A DNA stretch of 38,294 nucleotides from an uncultured Mycoplasmatota bacterium (GCA_948466735.1 CAOKBR010000006.1:1-38294), one strand, 5' to 3'. Counted from the stretch's first letter, positions 23,153-32,452 are shown. Program-made: numbers and translations. Notes: a model not told the origin generated them from the sequence alone.

Positions 23153-25279
23153 CTATAAATGAGTAACACGAGCTTTAATTTCCATTGTTTTTCCCACGTT
23201 CCAAAAATTTTCTCCTAAATAACCACAAGTTCTTCTAGTCACATTCATTTTTGCTTTGTCTTTATTATGACAATTAGGGCATTCCCACTCTAACTTATCA
23301 TTAACAATAATTTCCCCATCGAAACCACAAACATGACAATAATCAGATTTTGTATTAAACTCTGCATATTGAATATTATCATAAATAAATTTAACCACAT
23401 TTTCTAAAGCTTTTAAATTATTTACCATATTAGGAATTTCAATATAAGAAATAGCTCCTCCTGTTGACAAAGACTGGAACTCACTTTCAAATGACAACTT
23501 AGCAAAAGCGTCAATTTTCTCTCGTACATCAACGTGATATGAATTTGTGTAATATCCCTTATCCGTTACATCCTTAATTTCTCCAAAACGATTTTTATCA
23601 ATTGTAGCAAAACGATAACATAATGACTCTGCAGGTGTACCATATAAAGCAAAACCTAAACCACTTTCTCTTTTCCATTTTTCTGTTGCCTCTTTTAATT
23701 TTTTCATCACGCTAATGGCAAAATCATGACCTTTCTTTGTTGTATGACTAAGTCCTTTCATCAATTTTGTTGTCTCATAAATTCCAATGTATCCTAATGA
23801 AAGAGTTGAATATCCGCCTTTTAATAAAGGATCAATCACATCAGTTGGTTTTAATCTTGCAATCGCCCCATAACACCAGTGTACAGGACTAACATTAGCA
23901 CGTGTTCCAAGTAGTGCATAATGACGGCACATCAACGCTTCATAACATAACTCTAATCTCTCATCTAATAAACGATAAAATTTTTCTTCATCTTTATTGG
24001 CTAAAATCGCAATTTGCGGTAAATTAATTGTAACTACACCTTGATTAAAACGTCCTTCAAATTTAAAATTGCCAAATTCATCCTTCCAAGGAGATAAAAA
24101 GCTTCGACATCCCATTGGACTAAATACATTTCCTTGATAATTCTCTTTCATTTTCTTAGCAGAAATGTAATCAGGATATAAACGTTTACTAGAACATTTT
24201 ACAGCAAGCTTAGTAAGATAGTCATATTTTCCACCTTTTAGACAGTTATGCTCATCGAGTACATAGATTAATTTTGGAAAAGCGGGTGTTACATATACCC
24301 CTTTTTCGTTTTTTATTCCTTGATAACGTTGTTTTAAAATTTCCTCGATAATCATCGCATTTTCTTTAATGTAAGGATCATCTTCCTCAAGATTTAAAAA
24401 CAAGGTAACAAATGGAGATTGACCATTGGTAGTCATTAAAGTATTAATTTGATATTGAATCGTTTGAACACCTGATGATAGTTCACTTTTTATGCGAATT
24501 TTTACTAATTGCTCAATCGTCTTTTCATCTAATTTACCCTTAAACTCTTCTACAATTTCCTTTTTAAATTTTTCAGAACTAATACGTAAGTATTTTCCCA
24601 AATGTTTCAAATCAACCGATTGCCCACCGTACTGACTACTAGCAACCGCAGCAATAATTTGAGTAGTTACTGTACATGCAACTTGAAAACTTTTTGGACT
24701 TTCAATTAATTTTCCATTCATTACTGTACCATTATCTAGCATATCACCAATGTTAATTAAGCAACAATTAAATATAGGTTGTAAAAAATAATCGGCATCA
24801 TGAAAGTGAAGAACTCCTTCTTCATGTGCTTTGGTAATTTTCTCAGGAAGTAAAATTCTTTTCGTTAAATCTTTAGATACTTCTCCTGCTATCAAATCTC
24901 TTTGTGTTGATGCAATTATGGCATTTTTATTGGAGTTTTCTTCCATTAATTCTTTATTTTGATTTTTAATTAATCCTAAAATAGACTCATCAGTGGTATT
25001 TTGTTTTCTCACCAAAGCCCTATTATAGCGGTATACGATGTAACGCTTGGCTAAGTCAAATTTCCCAAGCTCCATTAACTTCATTTCAATGATATCTTGA
25101 ATGTCTTCTACTAATATTCTTTTTTTATCTAATCCTTCAATATATTTAATAATCGTATTAATATCTTTCTTCTTGGCTCGCTCACTTACTGAGACTTCCC
25201 TATTAGCTTTTTCAATTGCTGTTGCAATCTTTTCCTTATTATATTCTACTGCGCGTCCATCACGTTTAATTACTTTCAT
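23153..25279 (-). CDS. nrdD: Anaerobic (class III) ribonucleoside-triphosphate reductase
   Basis: Makes deoxyribonucleotides from ribonucleotides under anaerobic conditions using a glycyl radical. An N-terminal ATP cone (about 3-92, starting VIKRDGR) allows allosteric control. The catalytic barrel includes FNCCLINIGDML and SPMGCRSFLSPW. The C-terminal Zn site CHVCGFD/CPNCH is followed by the radical loop RTCGYLG. The frame opens earlier with a TTG at 25294, but that codon is part of the ribosome binding region (TTGGAGG); ATG 25279 is the true start, giving 708 residues. Transcription probably begins near 25304 from a TATAAT without a good -35, next to a Crp/Fnr-like operator. Confidence 0.96.
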   Translation of the reverse strand: MKVIKRDGRAVEYNKEKIATAIEKANREVSVSERAKKKDINTIIKYIEGLDKKRILVEDIQDIIEMKLMELGKFDLAKRYIVYRYNRALVRKQNTTDESILGLIKNQNKELMEENSNKNAIIASTQRDLIAGEVSKDLTKRILLPEKITKAHEEGVLHFHDADYFLQPIFNCCLINIGDMLDNGTVMNGKLIESPKSFQVACTVTTQIIAAVASSQYGGQSVDLKHLGKYLRISSEKFKKEIVEEFKGKLDEKTIEQLVKIRIKSELSSGVQTIQYQINTLMTTNGQSPFVTLFLNLEEDDPYIKENAMIIEEILKQRYQGIKNEKGVYVTPAFPKLIYVLDEHNCLKGGKYDYLTKLAVKCSSKRLYPDYISAKKMKENYQGNVFSPMGCRSFLSPWKDEFGNFKFEGRFNQGVVTINLPQIAILANKDEEKFYRLLDERLELCYEALMCRHYALLGTRANVSPVHWCYGAIARLKPTDVIDPLLKGGYSTLSLGYIGIYETTKLMKGLSHTTKKGHDFAISVMKKLKEATEKWKRESGLGFALYGTPAESLCYRFATIDKNRFGEIKDVTDKGYYTNSYHVDVREKIDAFAKLSFESEFQSLSTGGAISYIEIPNMVNNLKALENVVKFIYDNIQYAEFNTKSDYCHVCGFDGEIIVNDKLEWECPNCHNKDKAKMNVTRRTCGYLGENFWNVGKTMEIKARVTHL

Positions 25280-25310
25280 TTTTACTACCTCCAACCTTCT
25301 TTACTACTTC

Positions 25311-25316
25311 ATTATA
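25311..25316 (-). promoter_or_regulatory. -10 element of the nrdD operon promoter
   Basis: TATAAT on the minus strand, about 32 bp before the nrdD ATG. At 17-nt spacing the -35 position reads AACTTT, far from consensus, suggesting dependence on an activator bound at the palindrome 25338-25355. Confidence 0.65.
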
Positions 25317-25337
25317 GCAAATTAAAGATGAAAAAAG

Positions 25338-25355
25338 TTGTTGCAATTGCCACAA
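25338..25355. promoter_or_regulatory. Candidate Crp/Fnr-type operator shared by nrdD and the divergent regulator
   Basis: TTGTTGCAA|TTGCCACAA is an 18-bp near-palindrome with one mismatched pair out of nine, resembling Crp/Fnr two-fold sites. Its centre (25346.5) is about 42 bp upstream of the predicted nrdD start point, a class II activator position. It also covers the -35 of the regulator's own promoter (25341-25346). Confidence 0.65.
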
Positions 25356-25369
25356 AATTAAAATATAAT
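25341..25369 (+). promoter_or_regulatory. Promoter of the Crp/Fnr-family regulator gene
   Basis: TTGCAA (25341-25346), exact 17-nt spacer, TATAAT (25364-25369). The start point is near 25376, followed by ribosome binding site AAGGGGAAG. The -35 lies inside the palindrome. Confidence 0.75.
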
Positions 25370-25397
25370 TTTTTATAAGAAAGGGGAAGAATTTTTT

Positions 25398-26024
25398 ATG
25401 TTGAATTTAAAGGAAAACGATGATTTATTCATCTTGTCAAGCAAATGTAAACAGGTGCAAACACGTAATTTTAATAAAGGGGAAATCATTATGAATTACA
25501 TTGAAAAACGTGATAAAGTTGGGATGATAAAAGAAGGAAAAGCAGAGTTAATTCGCTTTGATTATGAGGGAAATAAAACGATTATTGAACACTTTTCTAA
25601 GAATGATATCTTTGGTGAATTATTCCATCATATCAATTATAATAATGAATTAATTGTACTAGCGACAGAAAAATGTGAGGTAATGTTTTTAAACGCTAAC
25701 TGTCTTGAGAAAAAATGTAGCCGTAACTGTGGAATTCATGATTTATTGGTTGAAAAATTTGTCCATCTTCTAGCACTTAAAATCGTCACTTTAAATGAAC
25801 ATATTGAATTCCTTACCAAAAAAAGTATTCGTGAAAAACTTCTTAGCTATTTTGATCGTTTATCACATCATAAAATAAAAAGAAGATTTACTCTTCCAAT
25901 GTCATACACTGATTTAGCTGATTACCTAAACATCGATCGAAGCGCCCTAATGCGAGAGTTAAAAAACTTACAAGAAGAAGGTTTCATTGAAAAGGAAGAT
26001 AGAAAAATTACTATTTTGTACTAA
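25398..26024 (+). CDS. Crp/Fnr-family transcriptional regulator, cysteine-rich
   Basis: The N-terminal cyclic-nucleotide-binding-like barrel (about 10-100) contains GMIKEGKAELIRFD and FSKNDIFGEL. The dimer helix covers about 115-145. The C-terminal winged helix has the HTH at about 168-190 (TDLADYLNIDRSALMREL). Cysteines at 17, 93, 102, 107 and 111, three of them clustered in CLEKKCSRNC at the start of the dimer helix, could bind an Fe-S cluster or sense redox state; the spacing differs from classic Fnr. It is transcribed divergently from nrdDG-dut and is the obvious candidate to control that operon and itself through the palindrome between them. Confidence 0.88.
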   Translation: MLNLKENDDLFILSSKCKQVQTRNFNKGEIIMNYIEKRDKVGMIKEGKAELIRFDYEGNKTIIEHFSKNDIFGELFHHINYNNELIVLATEKCEVMFLNANCLEKKCSRNCGIHDLLVEKFVHLLALKIVTLNEHIEFLTKKSIREKLLSYFDRLSHHKIKRRFTLPMSYTDLADYLNIDRSALMRELKNLQEEGFIEKEDRKITILY

Positions 26025-26147
26025 GAAATTAAAAAATTATCACTTAAAATTTAAAAATAATACTTATGCCTATGTATCATTATCCAAAAAGTATAATTAT
26101 CTATACCATCATTTACTGTTCCACTCAACACTATTTCAGTAACTAAA

Positions 26148-26180
26148 AACATCTGATTCAACAATTGTTGATTTCAGATG
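26148..26180 (-). terminator. Long inverted repeat, probable terminator of the ATPase operon
   Basis: CATCTGA (26150-26156) pairs with TCAGATG (26174-26180), enclosing the perfect palindrome TCAACAATTGTTGA. On the minus strand it is followed by TTTTTAG. It lies about 135 bp past the ATPase stop. The rest of 26025-26315 shows no gene. Confidence 0.55.
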
Positions 26181-26272
26181 CCTATCCATTAGGGAATGCA
26201 TTTGACTTAGACATTCAAATGTATCCTTTTTATTGTATGAATTTTCCCTCATTCGTATATATAGCGCATACT

Positions 26273-26312
26273 AATCTTTATCAAATAAATATGGTAAAGA
26301 TTTTTCTATTTT
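26273..26312 (+). terminator. Possible terminator of the regulator gene
   Basis: AATCTTTA pairs with TAAAGATT across a 14-nt loop, followed by TTTCTATTTTT on the + strand. It is about 250 bp beyond the regulator stop, just before the convergent ATPase gene end. Confidence 0.5.
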
Positions 26313-26315
26313 TGT

Positions 26316-28943
26316 TTAGTCTTTCCTCTTCTTCCACTGCCAAACCATTTTATAAAGTTCTACAGCGAATAAGATAACAAGCGATATTCCAAATAACGTC
26401 ATCAAATGAAGAATAGGAATCGAATCAGTTTGTAATAGATGCGATAAAACTGGTAGTTCCATAACAATAATTTGTAAAATAATGGTAGATGCTACGCCAA
26501 TGACAATAAAATAATTATTAGATAATGGAACGCTAAAGGCCGATTTTTTCTCACTACGACAATTAAACGCATGAATATTTTGAACAAATACCATCAAAGC
26601 CATGATATAACCTCTTGCAATATTCACATCCATTCCAATGCGATGAAGCAAAACTTTCCAAACAATAAAGACAAATCCTCCAATAATTAACCCAGAAAAA
26701 ACAACTTCTCGTAACAAACTTCGATCAAAAATAGACTCTTTTGGATTTCTTGGCTTTTCTAATAAAATATCATTTTCCGCTTTTTCTAATGATAAAGCTA
26801 TATCTTGAATTCCATCAGTAACAACATTCAACCACAATAATTGAATTGCTACTAAAGGAACAGGCATATTAAATAAAATAGCCAAACAGAAAAATAAAAT
26901 TTCAGCAAAACCACAGGAAATAAGAAAATAAATAATTTTTCTAATGTTAGCATAGGCAACTCGTCCTTCCTTAATTCCAGCAACAATTGATTTAAAACTA
27001 TCATCTAAAATAATCATATCTGCTGTTTCTCTTGCAATATCTGTCCCACTTCCCATCGCAATACCAATGTTAGCAGCTTTTAAGGCCGATGCATCATTTA
27101 CCCCATCCCCAGTTACTGCCACATACTCCCCTTGCCTTTTTAAAGACTCAACAATCCAAAGCTTTTGTAACGGTGTAACCCTAGCAAATACACACTTTTT
27201 CTTAATAAAACGATCAAAAAATTTTTTCCCTTTTTGATAAGCTTCTTCCAACTCACTACCAGTCGCCACTTCACTTTTTGTTTTTACTAAATGAAGTTCT
27301 CTAGCAATAGAATACGCTGTTAAGGGATGATCCCCTGTTATCATTAACACCTTAATGCCTGCTTGGCGACACTCCACAATAGAATCTACTACATCTTCCC
27401 TAATGGGATCAATAAAACCAACCATTCCCCTAAATGTTAACTCTTTAATATCTTTTTCATCATACTTTTCTTGTTTTCTCACTCTTCCACTAGCTAAAGT
27501 AATTACCCGATACCCATCTTTTGCTAAAGAAGTATTTTGTTTTTCTAAAATCGTAAAATCTTCCTTTTCATCAACAAGGTGAATATCTTTGCAAAATGAT
27601 TTCACCACTTCAAGTGAACCTTTCACTGTACAATAAGTCTTTCCCTCTACTTCATAGAATACTGCTGAATACTTATTTTCTGATTCATAATGAATCCTAT
27701 CTAAAATCTTAATATTGTTAGTATCCACTTTTAACTTTTTTCCTAAAATCAAAAAAGCCGCATCAATAGAGTCTCCAATAACTTTTTTCCTACTAATAAT
27801 TGCTTCATTATTAATAACCCCTAAAGTAGCAAGCTCCTTAGCAAGTTCAAGATTTTCTCCTAAAACTTCTCCTTTAGGATTCACACCGACTCCAGTAATT
27901 TCAAATTTTTTTCCATCAGGAAGAACAATTTTCTTTGCTGTTTGCTCATTTACAGTTAATGTTCCTGTTTTATCACTAGCAATTACTGTACAACTTCCTA
28001 AAGATTCTGCTGCATTTAACTTTCTTACCACAACATTTTTCTTAGCCATTTTATTAGAAGCAATCGTTAAGGCCATCGTCAATGCTAAAGGAAGTCCTTC
28101 TGGCATTGCAGATACTGCTAAAGCAATAACTGATAAAAATATTTCATTACGGGGAAAACCCTTGATAAATAACAATATAGTAATCAAAATCGCCACTACT
28201 AAAAACAAAATACTTAATTGTTTAGACAACTTTTCTATTCGTAAAGTTAAAGGTGACTTTTCTTTTTCCGTATTGTTAATACTCTCCGCAATTTTTCCAA
28301 TTTCTGTATCTTTACCAACACCCACGACAATCGCTTTTGCGCGACCAGATACCACAGTTGTTCCAGAAAATAACATATTCACCTGTTCTGTAATACCAAC
28401 ATTCTTTTTTTCTATCACATCAGCATTTTTTTCTAAAGGTAAACTTTCCCCAGTTAAGATAGACTCATCAACACATAAGTGATTCGATAAAATAACGCGC
28501 ATATCTGCTCCAATTTTATCACCTGACTCTAATAAAACAAGATCGCCAACAGCCAATTCTTTCGTATCAATTTTTATCATTTTTCCATTTCGAATAACTT
28601 TTGTTTTTATAGAAATTAAATTCGACAAGCTCTTAGCAACATTATTTGCTTTATACTCTTGATAAACTGACAAGATGACATCTATTAAAACAATAAAAAT
28701 AATGGCACAAGCATCAATGATTTCCCCAATTAAGAAAGAAGCAACAATAGCAATGAATAACAAAATAATAATCGGATCCATAAACTCACTAAAAAACATT
28801 TTAACTACACTATCTTGTTTCTTTTCTGGTAACTCATTTTTCCCATATTGCTGTTGATGAAGTAATACCTTATCACTACTTAAACCATTTTTTCCACTAG
28901 ATAATTCTTTTTCAATTTCTTTTTCCGTTTTTTGATAATACAC
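26316..28943 (-). CDS. Cation-transporting P-type ATPase, Ca2+ (P2A/SERCA-like) type
   Basis: Pumps cations, most likely Ca2+, out of the cell at the expense of ATP. Its 875 residues show the full P2 layout: N-terminal cation-ATPase domain, TGES (164-167) in the actuator, PEGLP (281-285) in helix M4, and phosphorylation Asp324 in DKTGTLT. TGDGVNDASALK follows in the P domain, and M6 has NVVTDG with the Asn and Asp used for Ca2+ binding. There is no N-terminal heavy-metal domain. The start follows GGAGTGAT. It lies 27 bp after a Na+/Ca2+ exchanger-family gene, forming a likely Ca2+ homeostasis operon. Other P2 substrates cannot be excluded. Confidence 0.9.
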   Translation of the reverse strand: MYYQKTEKEIEKELSSGKNGLSSDKVLLHQQQYGKNELPEKKQDSVVKMFFSEFMDPIIILLFIAIVASFLIGEIIDACAIIFIVLIDVILSVYQEYKANNVAKSLSNLISIKTKVIRNGKMIKIDTKELAVGDLVLLESGDKIGADMRVILSNHLCVDESILTGESLPLEKNADVIEKKNVGITEQVNMLFSGTTVVSGRAKAIVVGVGKDTEIGKIAESINNTEKEKSPLTLRIEKLSKQLSILFLVVAILITILLFIKGFPRNEIFLSVIALAVSAMPEGLPLALTMALTIASNKMAKKNVVVRKLNAAESLGSCTVIASDKTGTLTVNEQTAKKIVLPDGKKFEITGVGVNPKGEVLGENLELAKELATLGVINNEAIISRKKVIGDSIDAAFLILGKKLKVDTNNIKILDRIHYESENKYSAVFYEVEGKTYCTVKGSLEVVKSFCKDIHLVDEKEDFTILEKQNTSLAKDGYRVITLASGRVRKQEKYDEKDIKELTFRGMVGFIDPIREDVVDSIVECRQAGIKVLMITGDHPLTAYSIARELHLVKTKSEVATGSELEEAYQKGKKFFDRFIKKKCVFARVTPLQKLWIVESLKRQGEYVAVTGDGVNDASALKAANIGIAMGSGTDIARETADMIILDDSFKSIVAGIKEGRVAYANIRKIIYFLISCGFAEILFFCLAILFNMPVPLVAIQLLWLNVVTDGIQDIALSLEKAENDILLEKPRNPKESIFDRSLLREVVFSGLIIGGFVFIVWKVLLHRIGMDVNIARGYIMALMVFVQNIHAFNCRSEKKSAFSVPLSNNYFIVIGVASTIILQIIVMELPVLSHLLQTDSIPILHLMTLFGISLVILFAVELYKMVWQWKKRKD

Positions 28944-28970
28944 AATATCACTCCTACTACTTTTATTTTT

Positions 28971-29918
28971 TTAAATCATACTAACAATATAAATGCCATA
29001 AAGAAGAATTAAACAAAAACCTATTTTCCTATTCAGTTCTTTTTTCTCATTGACCATAGAAATGTATTCTAAAAAAATAGTAACGATTAATAACACTAAT
29101 AAACTTAAGTAATATTCCATCGAAAAAGATAAAGGGTGAATAATAGAGCCTAAACCAATTAATAAGCATAAATTTAAAATTACAGACCCAGTAATGTTTC
29201 CTAATAATAAATCCGTATTTCCTTTTCTAGCAGAAATAATTCCTGTCACGATTTCTGGTAAGGCTGTTCCAATGGCAATAATGGTCATTCCAATAAATTT
29301 TTCAGATAATGCAAAACGTCTAGCAATTAGTACAGCATTATCAACAACAAAATCAGCACCATATTTTAATCCAATTAATCCAATAATTAAATATAGACAA
29401 ATTTTGCCTAATGAAATACTTGTATTTTTCATCTTTGTCTTTGTTTTTTTTATGGTTTCTTTTAAAGATGTATGTTTTTCTTCATAGATAGTATAAATAA
29501 TGTACGCTCCTGTTGCTAGTAGTAGTACTACCCCTTGCCATCTATCTATTGTCTTTGAATAACCAAAGAAAGCTAAAAGCGCCATTGCTAAAACACCAAG
29601 AGGAATATGAATTTTTACAATTTTTTCTTCTAATTTCACTGGATGAATTAAACTAGTAATCCCAATAACTAAAAAATAATTACAAATACAACTTCCAATA
29701 GCATTACCAATAATCAAATCTGTGTGATTAGATAAACTAGAAGTAATGGTTACAAATATTTCGGGAAGTGATGTTCCTATAGCAACAATGGTTAGACCGA
29801 TTAATATTTCTGATAATCCAAATTTTTTCGCAATAGAAGTTGCTGCTTTTACTAATAAATCAGCACCCTTTACTAATAAGAAAAAACCGAAAATAATAAA
29901 TAAAATCTCACCTATCAT
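28971..29918 (-). CDS. CaCA-family Na+/Ca2+ exchanger-like protein (YrbG type)
   Basis: Secondary antiporter predicted to exchange Ca2+ for Na+ or H+. Its 315 residues form about ten helices in two inverted halves, each with an alpha-repeat: AIGTSLPEIFVT with GNAIGSC in the first, AIGTALPEIVTG with GNITGSV in the second. The glutamates in the PE motifs bind the cation. A basic cytoplasmic loop (EEKHTSLKETIKKTKTKMK) joins the halves. The frame extends to 29933, but that TTG is part of the ribosome binding site TTGGGAGGAAAAGC; ATG 29918 is the start. It is co-transcribed with the P-type ATPase. Confidence 0.93.
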   Translation of the reverse strand: MIGEILFIIFGFFLLVKGADLLVKAATSIAKKFGLSEILIGLTIVAIGTSLPEIFVTITSSLSNHTDLIIGNAIGSCICNYFLVIGITSLIHPVKLEEKIVKIHIPLGVLAMALLAFFGYSKTIDRWQGVVLLLATGAYIIYTIYEEKHTSLKETIKKTKTKMKNTSISLGKICLYLIIGLIGLKYGADFVVDNAVLIARRFALSEKFIGMTIIAIGTALPEIVTGIISARKGNTDLLLGNITGSVILNLCLLIGLGSIIHPLSFSMEYYLSLLVLLIVTIFLEYISMVNEKKELNRKIGFCLILLYGIYIVSMI

Positions 29919-30007
29919 AGCTTTTCCTCCCAATTATTTTTAGTATACCAATTTTATAGAAATTAAGTCAACAATCTTCCCAAATTCCCATATTTTGATA
30001 ATGAAAA

Positions 30008-30053
30008 AAGAAAAAGAAGGAACAAAATCAAAATAAATTTGATCGTTCTTCTT
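30008..30053 (-). terminator. Terminator of the 435-aa-frame membrane protein gene
   Basis: A long imperfect hairpin (AAGAAGAACGATCAAAT against ATTTTGATTTTGTTCCTTCTT on the minus strand) is followed by TTTCTTTTTTC; it abuts the stop codon. Confidence 0.75.
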
Positions 30054-31272
30054 ATTTTATATAAACACTAAAGATATTTTTATGATTATATTTTAATTCA
30101 GGATTATAAACTACTCTTCTTATTCCACTAATTAAATGATAAGAATAAATCATATCTTCTACTCGGTAATAAATGTAATCTCCAAGTAAAATAGTATTAT
30201 CGATATTCTCTTCATCGATTAACACAACTGGTGTTGAAACATTTTTGTATAAAGCACAAACTTGATGATTCGTATTTTCATATAAATAGCCAAAGGAAGT
30301 TTTCTTAAATGACTTTACTTGTTGCATAATAAGTTCACTAGGAATTTTACTTTCAAAATATAAATCATAACTTAAAAATTCATACATTGGTAGTGTTTCA
30401 AAACCCACTCCATTATAGTATTGTCCTCCTAAATCAATGCTACCAATAACTTCTATTTTGCTATTAGCAAGATTAAATTCATATTGGACTTTTGCCTTAC
30501 GATCAGTAATGTAAACTTTATTGTCTATTACGCCATTAATATAACTATCATAAGAAATGTCATCACGCATTTTTAAATCACGTACAACTTGACTTTCTAC
30601 ATTATAAATATAAGCTGCACCAAATTGTAGCGTTTGTTCATAATCTGGAAGAAAATAATATTTTCCTGCTAGAGTCCCAAGTGGATTATCATAAGCATCT
30701 TTTCCTAAAATAGAACGATTCACCATACTATTTTTATTAATTAAATATAATCCACGATAATGATAAATATTAAGATAATGATTAGGATACAAATTTTCTT
30801 TATACACTTGCAAATGATCTAATGATGTATGTTGTTCGTTATCACTAGGTAATACATTATTATACCCTTGATCACTAAGGAAAGTTAAAAAACTAGAAAC
30901 TTCATCCCTATTACTTGCTGTACTTGTGGTGATTTTCCCATCAATAGAACATAAAACATATCCTTTTTTATTTTCTTTTAACACTGGATAAAGACAAAAA
31001 TTTTCCCCAAATTCATGATATAAAATATCACTAATAATCTTTTTTTCTTTAATTTTGATGTCATTAAAATAAAATGGAATTTCCTTATCATTTACCTGAA
31101 TGCTTAGTAAATAGTAATCTTTATTGTACTCTTCATTAATAGAAAAATTTTTATTTTGACTACTTTCCACGATATATTCCGTTTGATAACCATGAGTAAA
31201 AAATAATACAACAAATTGATAGGTAAAAAATAATAACATTAATACGATGATAAAAAAAATCACACGTTTCAT
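30052..31272 (-). CDS. Membrane-anchored extracytoplasmic protein, 406 aa, possible beta-propeller
   Basis: Not recognised. An N-terminal signal anchor (about 4-24) is followed by a large external domain rich in Tyr, Asn and aromatic residues. Repeated short beta-like units, such as KYYFLPDY, AAYIYNVES, KVYITDRK, GDYIYYRVEDMIYSYHLISG, suggest a propeller-like fold similar to DUF5050-type domains. The frame opens at 31359, but TATAAT just upstream and AGGGAAGGTGA point to ATG 31272 as the start. It is monocistronic with its own terminator. Confidence 0.7.
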   Translation of the reverse strand: MKRVIFFIIVLMLLFFTYQFVVLFFTHGYQTEYIVESSQNKNFSINEEYNKDYYLLSIQVNDKEIPFYFNDIKIKEKKIISDILYHEFGENFCLYPVLKENKKGYVLCSIDGKITTSTASNRDEVSSFLTFLSDQGYNNVLPSDNEQHTSLDHLQVYKENLYPNHYLNIYHYRGLYLINKNSMVNRSILGKDAYDNPLGTLAGKYYFLPDYEQTLQFGAAYIYNVESQVVRDLKMRDDISYDSYINGVIDNKVYITDRKAKVQYEFNLANSKIEVIGSIDLGGQYYNGVGFETLPMYEFLSYDLYFESKIPSELIMQQVKSFKKTSFGYLYENTNHQVCALYKNVSTPVVLIDEENIDNTILLGDYIYYRVEDMIYSYHLISGIRRVVYNPELKYNHKNIFSVYIK

Positions 31273-31360
31273 TTTCTTCACCTTCCCTATTATATACATT
31301 ATTTTATCACTAAGTTTGATTTTAGTAAAGAAATTTTGGTCGCTAGATAAAATCCACAAA

Positions 31361-31416
31361 AAAACATAGTTTATGAAACTTCTTTCTTAGTTAAAATCTC
31401 TAAATCTATGTTCTTT
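31361..31416 (-). terminator. Terminator of the ylmH-like/thermonuclease/thioredoxin/PH operon
   Basis: On the minus strand GAACATAG pairs with CTATGTT across a roughly 35-nt internal region, followed by seven T residues. The large loop lowers certainty. Confidence 0.55.
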
Positions 31417-31430
31417 CATCTTTTTTAGTG

Positions 31431-31877
31431 CTATTTTTTATTATTTAAGGCATGTTCATACTTTATTTTTTCTTCCATCATGTAAGATGTGATTTTGGTT
31501 TCAATTTCTGCTAAAGAGGATTTTGATAAATTCGATAAACGTACAAATTCTTTTACGGTATCGATATAAATTTTCCCCCAAATAATTCCTGATTTTACTT
31601 TTAAATCATTAAACATATCAGGCGTAATTGAATCAAGAAAGTATCCAAATACCACTCTTTTTCTTCCGATTAACAAGCGCTTATTAGTTAATGTTACTAC
31701 TGCAGAATCTAATATTCCAAAAGGATGATCATTTTTTTGAGCAATAAAGGCATATAAAACTTTTTCTCCTGGATTTAAATGTTCCTCAATAACTTTAGAG
31801 TTTTGCTTTAATCTCCATCCTACAGTCATTGGATACTTCTTTTTAAATTTTAATACATGAGCATACACACTATCCAT
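31431..31877 (-). CDS. PH-like (bacterial pleckstrin homology) domain protein, 148 aa
   Basis: Small soluble protein. Its middle (about 33-120) follows the bPH pattern: LNPGEKVLYAFIAQK, a strand pair with VVTLTNKRLLIGRK, and a C-terminal strand reading KIYIDTVKEFVRL before a helix. The VTLTNKRLL signature is characteristic of bacterial PH domains of the YdbT/short-PH type, whose ligands are mostly unknown. It ends in a charged helix. The last gene of the four-gene operon, it starts 5 bp after the thioredoxin-like gene. Confidence 0.75.
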   Translation of the reverse strand: MDSVYAHVLKFKKKYPMTVGWRLKQNSKVIEEHLNPGEKVLYAFIAQKNDHPFGILDSAVVTLTNKRLLIGRKRVVFGYFLDSITPDMFNDLKVKSGIIWGKIYIDTVKEFVRLSNLSKSSLAEIETKITSYMMEEKIKYEHALNNKK

Positions 31878-31882
31878 AATAA

Positions 31883-32452
31883 TTATCCTTCAATTAAACC
31901 ATTTTCTTTAAAGAAAGTTACTAAGGCATCTTTTGAACGATATCCGTTAGACATACTCACAATTTTATCGTCTTTTACCAAAAGAATAGTAGGTGTTCCC
32001 CAACGTCCTTGAAAATACTCATCAGACTGTGCCAATTTATTAAATCCTTCTTGATCTAATTCATCAGTATTTAAATAATTAACTTCTAAGTTATATAAGT
32101 AAGCAACATTTTTTAAAATTGGGCTTTGTTTTACACAATAACTACAAGTGGGTCTTGCAATATAAATAATCGATAAATTGCTACCTTTTTTTAAACTTAA
32201 ATACTCATCAATATTAATGTTTTTATGTTCTTTTTGCTCTTTTCCATATCCTGAATCATTTGAATTATTGGTGTTATTTCCGTTATTATCACTGCTAGGA
32301 TTATTGTTAGAACTTGAATTATTTTTATTTTCATTCCATATATTAGTACGATTTTTTTCTCCTTGTAGTTCACTAACTACATAACTTCCACCCAAAATAA
32401 TCACTAAAGTTAATACCACGATAGCAATCGTTTTGATATTCTCTTTCTTCAT
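31883..32452 (-). CDS. Membrane-anchored thioredoxin-like protein
   Basis: Predicted extracytoplasmic thiol oxidoreductase or thioredoxin-fold chaperone. A signal anchor (about 8-27) is followed by a flexible linker rich in Asn, Ser, Asp and Gly (about 38-75). The thioredoxin domain has the redox motif TCSYC (Cys103, Cys106) and the cis-proline WGTPTILLV. Total length is 189 residues. It sits between the secreted thermonuclease (30 bp) and the PH-like gene (5 bp). The nuclease has several cysteines in its mature part, so it could be a client; that is inference. Confidence 0.85.
   Translation of the reverse strand: MKKENIKTIAIVVLTLVIILGGSYVVSELQGEKNRTNIWNENKNNSSSNNNPSSDNNGNNTNNSNDSGYGKEQKEHKNINIDEYLSLKKGSNLSIIYIARPTCSYCVKQSPILKNVAYLYNLEVNYLNTDELDQEGFNKLAQSDEYFQGRWGTPTILLVKDDKIVSMSNGYRSKDALVTFFKENGLIEG

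Noticed and set aside
26165-26377. A 70-codon + frame between the regulator and the ATPase
   Set aside because: Runs into the antisense of the ATPase, crosses two hairpins and has no ribosome binding site.
27715-28482. A 255-codon open frame on the + strand
   Set aside because: Lies entirely antisense to the P-type ATPase, whose motifs are clear; the composition is the mirror of the real gene and there is no ribosome binding site.
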